Assembly: GCA_944326945.1 (NCBI GenBank)
Contig: CALVFY010000007.1
Location: forward strand, 25,101 to 89,100
From: an uncultured Rikenellaceae bacterium
GTDB lineage: Bacteria > Bacteroidota > Bacteroidia > Bacteroidales > Rikenellaceae
Direction: 5' to 3'
Length of the DNA: 64,000 nt
Positions within the stretch are counted from its first letter, which is position 1, and each line of letters starts with the position of its first letter. The notes below the pieces were generated by a model that did no database searches, had not been told where the DNA came from, and saw only the letters and a list, made by a program, of their open reading frames with translations. Positions 60,050 to 64,000 of this stretch are shown here, piece after piece. Both the position numbers and the translations under genes were made by a program.

Positions 60050-61483
60050 ATGAAATTCAGATTTTTGATCATCGCACTTTCGTTTTGCTGTGCGGTATGG
60101 GCCGGTGAGAGATCCAAACCCGACCGGATCGTGATACATCTCTCAGGTAGCGTAAGCTCCATCGACAGTCTGTTTATCCCTTTCTACACTCCTTTCGAGG
60201 TGCCGGAAGATGCTACTCGTATCTCCGTGACGCAGAAATTCTCCACTCCCTCCGGAGAACGGACAAACCTGGACATGGGTGTGTTCGATTCTCGCGGCAA
60301 AGGACTCAATGGAGCCGGTTTCCGCGGATGGTCGGGAGGGGCCCGGCGTTATTTCGAAATATCGGTTTCTAAAGCTACCCCAGGATATATTCCTGGAGAA
60401 ATTCCTGCCGGAGAATGGAATGTGGTTCAAATGGCTACTACCCGAGGTATTCCCCGCACCGACTGGCAGTTGGAGATCGTTATCGAAACCGTAGGTAAAA
60501 AGGAAGCGCCGTTTGTAAAAAGGTTTCCCTCATCCTCTCTGAATAATACCCCCGGGTGGTACAGAATCGACACCCACGTCCATTCCGTGCATTCGGACGG
60601 GACCAAAACCCCGGCAGAGCTTGTCGAACTGGGCAAAGCAGCCGGACTCGACGGGATCATTTCCACGGATCATAACACTATCTCATCGTTGCCTCACTGG
60701 GGAGAGGTACAACGTCCCGATTTTCTGGTGATTCCGGGAATGGAAGTAACCTATGAGGACGGACACTGGAATGTTTTCAATATCAAGCCGGATACCTGGA
60801 TCGATTTCCGTTTCAGCATGTCGAACGGATGCCGTCCGAGTTATTTCGAAACGGTCATGCGAGCCAAGGCGAATTCGGGTTTTGTTTCGGCCAATCATCC
60901 TTACAGCATCATTTTCCGATATGACAAAACACCCATGGATGGCATAGAAGTCTGGAACGGCCCCTGGCAGATCTCGAATGAAAAGGCATTGGAGGCGTGG
61001 AATTCCATGTTGGTCAATTCGATATTCAAGGTTGCCGTGGGAGGCTCGGATTACCATCGGGACGGGAATACACTCGGCACCGCACAAACGGTGGTTCAGT
61101 CCGAAAGTCTTTCCGCCGATGCCGTAACCGGGGCTATCTCGAAGGGGCGTTGTTACGTAGCGAAAAATTCGTCAGTTACGGTGAGCTTTTTTGGGAAAAA
61201 CCGGTCAGACACTTCGGTTTGCTGTCATCTGGGGGATGAAATGGTCCTCAATGAAAATTCCGTGTTCGAATTTCAGTCCAACTGTGGCGGACTATTGCAG
61301 GTGTACAATCAGAACGGACTGATTTGTCACGAAGTAGTCGCGCCTAATCAGGTGCTGACACAATCGGTGCCGCTGATCAGCCGTTGGATTCGGGCCGAAC
61401 TCAGAGACTCCGCCGGAAATATGCTGGCCCTGACCAATCCCATATTCTGTGTAGACAAATTGAAAACAATCCCCATGTTATAG
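60050..61483 (+). CDS. CehA/McbA family PHP-domain metallohydrolase (exported)
   Basis: A 477-residue exported protein with signal peptide MKFRFLIIALSFCCAVWA. An N-terminal beta-sandwich precedes a PHP domain with RIDTHVHSVHSDGTKTP (about 174-190), LDGIISTDHNT, IPGMEVTY, SANHPY and GGSDYHRDG, which together supply the metal ligands. A C-terminal beta-rich domain follows. CehA-type proteins are secreted phosphoesterase/hydrolase relatives whose substrates are mostly unknown. It directly abuts the DUF5054 gene (TAG then ATG), implying a joint function. A paralogous gene remnant lies just upstream. Confidence 0.82.
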   Translation: MKFRFLIIALSFCCAVWAGERSKPDRIVIHLSGSVSSIDSLFIPFYTPFEVPEDATRISVTQKFSTPSGERTNLDMGVFDSRGKGLNGAGFRGWSGGARRYFEISVSKATPGYIPGEIPAGEWNVVQMATTRGIPRTDWQLEIVIETVGKKEAPFVKRFPSSSLNNTPGWYRIDTHVHSVHSDGTKTPAELVELGKAAGLDGIISTDHNTISSLPHWGEVQRPDFLVIPGMEVTYEDGHWNVFNIKPDTWIDFRFSMSNGCRPSYFETVMRAKANSGFVSANHPYSIIFRYDKTPMDGIEVWNGPWQISNEKALEAWNSMLVNSIFKVAVGGSDYHRDGNTLGTAQTVVQSESLSADAVTGAISKGRCYVAKNSSVTVSFFGKNRSDTSVCCHLGDEMVLNENSVFEFQSNCGGLLQVYNQNGLICHEVVAPNQVLTQSVPLISRWIRAELRDSAGNMLALTNPIFCVDKLKTIPML

Positions 61484-63448
61484 ATGAAAAGAGACCTTGT
61501 CGTTTTGCTGGGCACACTGATGCTGGCCTGTGGTACGAATTGTTGGGCCGGGGTGAAGCGTGTGCATGTAATCTTCAAAACCCATCTCGACGTCGGTTTT
61601 ACTGACCTTGCCTCGAAAGTGGAGAGGACCTACGTGGAAAATTTTATTCCTCGGGCCATCGATGTGGCAACCGAAATGAGAGCATCCGGTAGTGGCCAGC
61701 GGTATATTTGGACGACGGGATCCTGGCTTATTTATTCTTATTTGAAAAATGCCTCTCCTGAACAGGTCCGGAGACTGCGACAGGCTATCGCCAACGGAGA
61801 TATCGTGTGGAATGCGATGCCCTACACGGTCGAATCGGAAATGATGTCTGCCGACATGTTCCGCCAACTGCTACGTCTTTCCCAAAGCCTCGACCGCGAG
61901 TTCGGCAAACATACGATTTCGGCCAAAATGACCGATGTGCCGGGACATACCCGATCTATCGTGTCGTTTCTGTCCGATGCCGGCATCCGTTTGTTGCACG
62001 TGGGAGTGAACGGAGCCAGTACCGTACCCGACGTACCGCCCATCGCGTTGTGGAAAAACAGCGATGGGAAAAGCATTATCCTTGTCTACCAGAAAGAGTA
62101 TGGAGCGGATATGATATTGCCGGGAGGCGATGCCGCAGTGTCGATCAATTTCACTCACGACAATCAGGGGCCTCACACTCTGAATCAGGTAAAGGAAATT
62201 TACAAAAAACTGGAGGAAAAGTATCCCGGTGCGGAAATATTTGCTTCCACGTTGGACAATGTCGCCCGGGAACTGGAGGAAGTCAGGGACAGGTTGCCGG
62301 TCATCACTTCTGAAATCGGCGACACCTGGATTCACGGATACGGAATTTCTCCACTGCGGATAGCTCGGTACAGGGAGTTGTCCCGCCTTTTTTCCCGTTG
62401 GATCGAGCAGGGCAGGATCGACCCGTCCGATACCCGGACCACCGATTTCGTTCTTCGGCTGGGTATGATTCCCGAGCACACGTGGGGATTGGATGTGAAA
62501 ACTTTTTTGAAAAACTGGGACAAGTACGACTTCGATTCGTTTACCGCATCTCGTCGCGATTCGGCTTTCGTATTGATGGAGTCGTCCTGGCGCGAAGTCG
62601 ATGAAAATGTCGACAGAGCGGTTGAAATACTGCCCAAGAAGTTGCGTAATGAGGCCAGGAAAGCGTTGACGAGGGTTGAACCCCGAAAGGAAATCCGGAA
62701 CGGCAAATTTTGCTCCGGATTTATTAGGCCTTTAACGACGGTAATCGGCAATGTATCGGTAAAAATCGGTCCGTTGACGTACGAGACTTTCTGCGAGGAG
62801 GATTATGTCAGCTATCGCCACCGCTATTTGCGCCATCATTATGATTGGGCACTGGCCGATTTCGGAAAACCCGGACTGGACAAAAGCGGTACGACGGCCT
62901 GTCGACTTGAGTCCGCTCCCGTGGCGGTAGCCGCAGGGAAAAAGGACAATGTCTACCGGCTGGCTTTCGACACGGAAGTATGTCCCGACCCGCGAGTGTT
63001 GCCACAAGATATGACATTGGAAATACAGGAAAAAGAAGACTGTATCGAACTTGACCTGACTATCCGGAACAAACCCGCCAACCGATTGCCGGAAGCCTAC
63101 TGGTTTTCATTCAACGCCGAAGACATCGTTCGGCTGTCGCTGGACAAAATGGGACAGAAAGTGAATCCCGCCGATGTGGTGAAAGGTGGAAACCGGCAGA
63201 TGCATGCCATCGACGAGTATGTGGATATCTATACCTCTCGGGGAGGTGTACGAATTATCAGTCTCGATGCGCCGTTAGTGTCTATCGGCCAAGCCAAAGG
63301 ATTGAATTACTCGACGGAACTTCCTGACATACGGGGAGGTGTGCATTTCTGTCTGTATAATAATCTTTGGGGGACCAATTTTTCCATGTGGTTTGAGGGG
63401 ACGGTGCATTACAGGTTCATATTGAAAAAAACTATAAATCCCAACTAA
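61484..63448 (+). CDS. DUF5054 family protein, GH38-like glycosidase (exported)
   Basis: A 654-residue exported protein with signal peptide MKRDLVVLLGTLMLACGTNCWAG. It starts as GH38-type alpha-mannosidases do, with VHVIFKTHLDVGFTD giving the zinc-binding HLD motif, and later MTDVPGHTRS and SEIGDTWIHGYG, where catalytic and zinc-binding Asp/His are expected. The C-terminal half is beta-rich (about 450-650). It matches the DUF5054 pattern as I know it. The glycan substrate is unknown. It begins right after the CehA-type stop codon and ends just before a gene remnant. Confidence 0.8.
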   Translation: MKRDLVVLLGTLMLACGTNCWAGVKRVHVIFKTHLDVGFTDLASKVERTYVENFIPRAIDVATEMRASGSGQRYIWTTGSWLIYSYLKNASPEQVRRLRQAIANGDIVWNAMPYTVESEMMSADMFRQLLRLSQSLDREFGKHTISAKMTDVPGHTRSIVSFLSDAGIRLLHVGVNGASTVPDVPPIALWKNSDGKSIILVYQKEYGADMILPGGDAAVSINFTHDNQGPHTLNQVKEIYKKLEEKYPGAEIFASTLDNVARELEEVRDRLPVITSEIGDTWIHGYGISPLRIARYRELSRLFSRWIEQGRIDPSDTRTTDFVLRLGMIPEHTWGLDVKTFLKNWDKYDFDSFTASRRDSAFVLMESSWREVDENVDRAVEILPKKLRNEARKALTRVEPRKEIRNGKFCSGFIRPLTTVIGNVSVKIGPLTYETFCEEDYVSYRHRYLRHHYDWALADFGKPGLDKSGTTACRLESAPVAVAAGKKDNVYRLAFDTEVCPDPRVLPQDMTLEIQEKEDCIELDLTIRNKPANRLPEAYWFSFNAEDIVRLSLDKMGQKVNPADVVKGGNRQMHAIDEYVDIYTSRGGVRIISLDAPLVSIGQAKGLNYSTELPDIRGGVHFCLYNNLWGTNFSMWFEGTVHYRFILKKTINPN

Positions 63449-63454
63449 AAGAAG

Positions 63455-63600
63455 ATGAGAAAAACCCTCTGCCTATTTTATCTCAGGCTTTGATATTCGG
63501 CAGTGGGTTCGTGCAGAAACAGTTTGCCGACATGAACAAACAGATCGCCCGGTTGCCGCAGGGAAAGTCAATTCACAACAGCGACGACTTCTTCCCGTAA
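63455..63600 (+). pseudogene. Collapsed gene remnant (signal-peptide start joined to a C-terminal end)
   Basis: An ATG at 63455, six bases after the DUF5054 stop, opens a signal-peptide-like MRKTLCLFYLRL and then stops at 63491-63493. In another frame 63493-63600 reads FGSGFVQKQFADMNKQIARL followed by PQGKSIHNSDDFFP and TAA, which looks like a natural protein C-terminus, perhaps of a sulfatase. This is best read as a gene that lost its middle. The former family is a guess. Confidence 0.45.
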
Positions 63601-64000
63601 ACGTATGTTTTCCTAAACGACAGCTCGTATCTGTAGGGTGAAAAAATGATGATAGTGCACTATATTTCGTTTTTTCATTAAAATACTCTATGACAAATAG
63701 GCGGTTAAACAAACAGGAAAGTTGTTTCTCTCTTTTGGCAGGACTTCTTTGAGACTAACCATGAAAATGAAAACGGCTGTGAGTCATTTGACTTACAGCC
63801 GTTTTAAGTACCCGGAGCGAATATTGTACCCATCCAACATCATATATTCAAAAGAAAACAATAGAAACAAAGAATCATATAATCAATAATATAACTAATA
63901 TATGTTTTCTTGAAAAAGCATGCATTTTCCCTCTTTTGGCAATCCTTTGGCTACCTGAAAAAGGAAATCAGAAGTGACAACACCTATTTAATCAGTCAAG
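63601..64000. other. Non-coding stretch at the window end
   Basis: No convincing gene is seen here. It holds one terminator-like hairpin (see next entry), a direct repeat CTCTTTTGGCA at 63730-63740 and 63931-63941, and AT-rich sequence (63840-63920). Confidence 0.5.
63767..63808 (+). terminator. Terminator-like hairpin
   Basis: AAAACGGCTGT (63770-63780) pairs with ACAGCCGTTTT (63795-63805), extended inside by GAGTC/GACTT with one G-U to a 16-bp stem with a 4-base loop. It may end the CehA-DUF5054 transcript. Confidence 0.65.

Noticed and set aside
63805..63840. Sequence AAGTACCCGGAGCGAATATT resembling a tRNA 3' end or attachment site
   Set aside because: No D-arm, anticodon stem or acceptor pairing could be built around it on either strand, and no integrase gene is near.
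63730..63941. Direct repeat CTCTTTTGGCA, 201 bp apart
   Set aside because: Too short, and no mobile-element gene or inverted ends lie between the copies, so it is not called an element boundary.

Overview
The window is a chromosomal segment of a Bacteroidota bacterium, most likely order Bacteroidales. Evidence is the gene content (a DUF3276 PUR-like protein, a SusC-type plug protein, TonB/OmpB-type barrels, LytS/LytTR regulation, GH20/NamZ enzymes, a short ABC-F protein) and several intergenic boxes of the form TTTG-N18-20-TAnnTTTG, the Bacteroidota housekeeping promoter. The genus cannot be fixed from the sequence alone. No rRNA, tRNA, CRISPR array, insertion sequence or prophage gene was found.

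Layout. 1-2.5 kb: end of a thioesterase gene, then htpG. 2.6-7.6 kb (minus): dnaE, trxA and an aldose epimerase. 7.7-15.4 kb: DUF2007, aroE with a DUF368 lipid-carrier transporter, DUF3276, hisS with an S41 protease, an EttA-like ABC-F protein and DUF2721. 15.5-17.8 kb: rubrerythrin, then a trpB2 gene preceded by a complete trp attenuator. 17.8-21.6 kb: a porin, a membrane metallophosphoesterase and a split RibD pair. 21.6-27.2 kb: a TetR-controlled efflux operon (TolC, HlyD, two ABC-2 permeases). 27.2-31.3 kb: purU, a ketopantoate-reductase homologue and two overlapping Gfo/Idh/MocA genes. 31.3-38.4 kb (minus): mazG, gamma carbonic anhydrase, a LytS/LytTR two-component pair, a Spy-like periplasmic protein and a large OmpB-type barrel. 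38.4-45.3 kb: glmS overlapping namZ, GH20 hexosaminidase and a beta-lactamase-fold hydrolase. 45.3-52.9 kb (minus): lysC, lysA, an EamA transporter, pheT and guaA. 53.1-58.3 kb: an ACT-domain protein, lepA, an aldo/keto reductase and a GH63/MGH1-like glycosidase. 58.3-64 kb: an accessory, partly decayed stretch with a barrel-less SusC plug, a short AraC-type protein, a gene remnant, a CehA-type PHP hydrolase, a DUF5054 GH38-like protein and another gene remnant.

The most informative observations are: (1) the trpB2 leader, with promoter, a 15-codon leader peptide containing three consecutive Trp codons, and mutually exclusive terminator and antiterminator pairings; (2) the glmS-namZ-GH20-hydrolase operon with overlapping genes, which resembles the Bacillus MurNAc-recovery operon but uses GH20 in place of GH3 NagZ; (3) the LytTR/Spy/OmpB neighbourhood with candidate operators; and (4) remnants showing gene loss around the CehA/DUF5054 pair.
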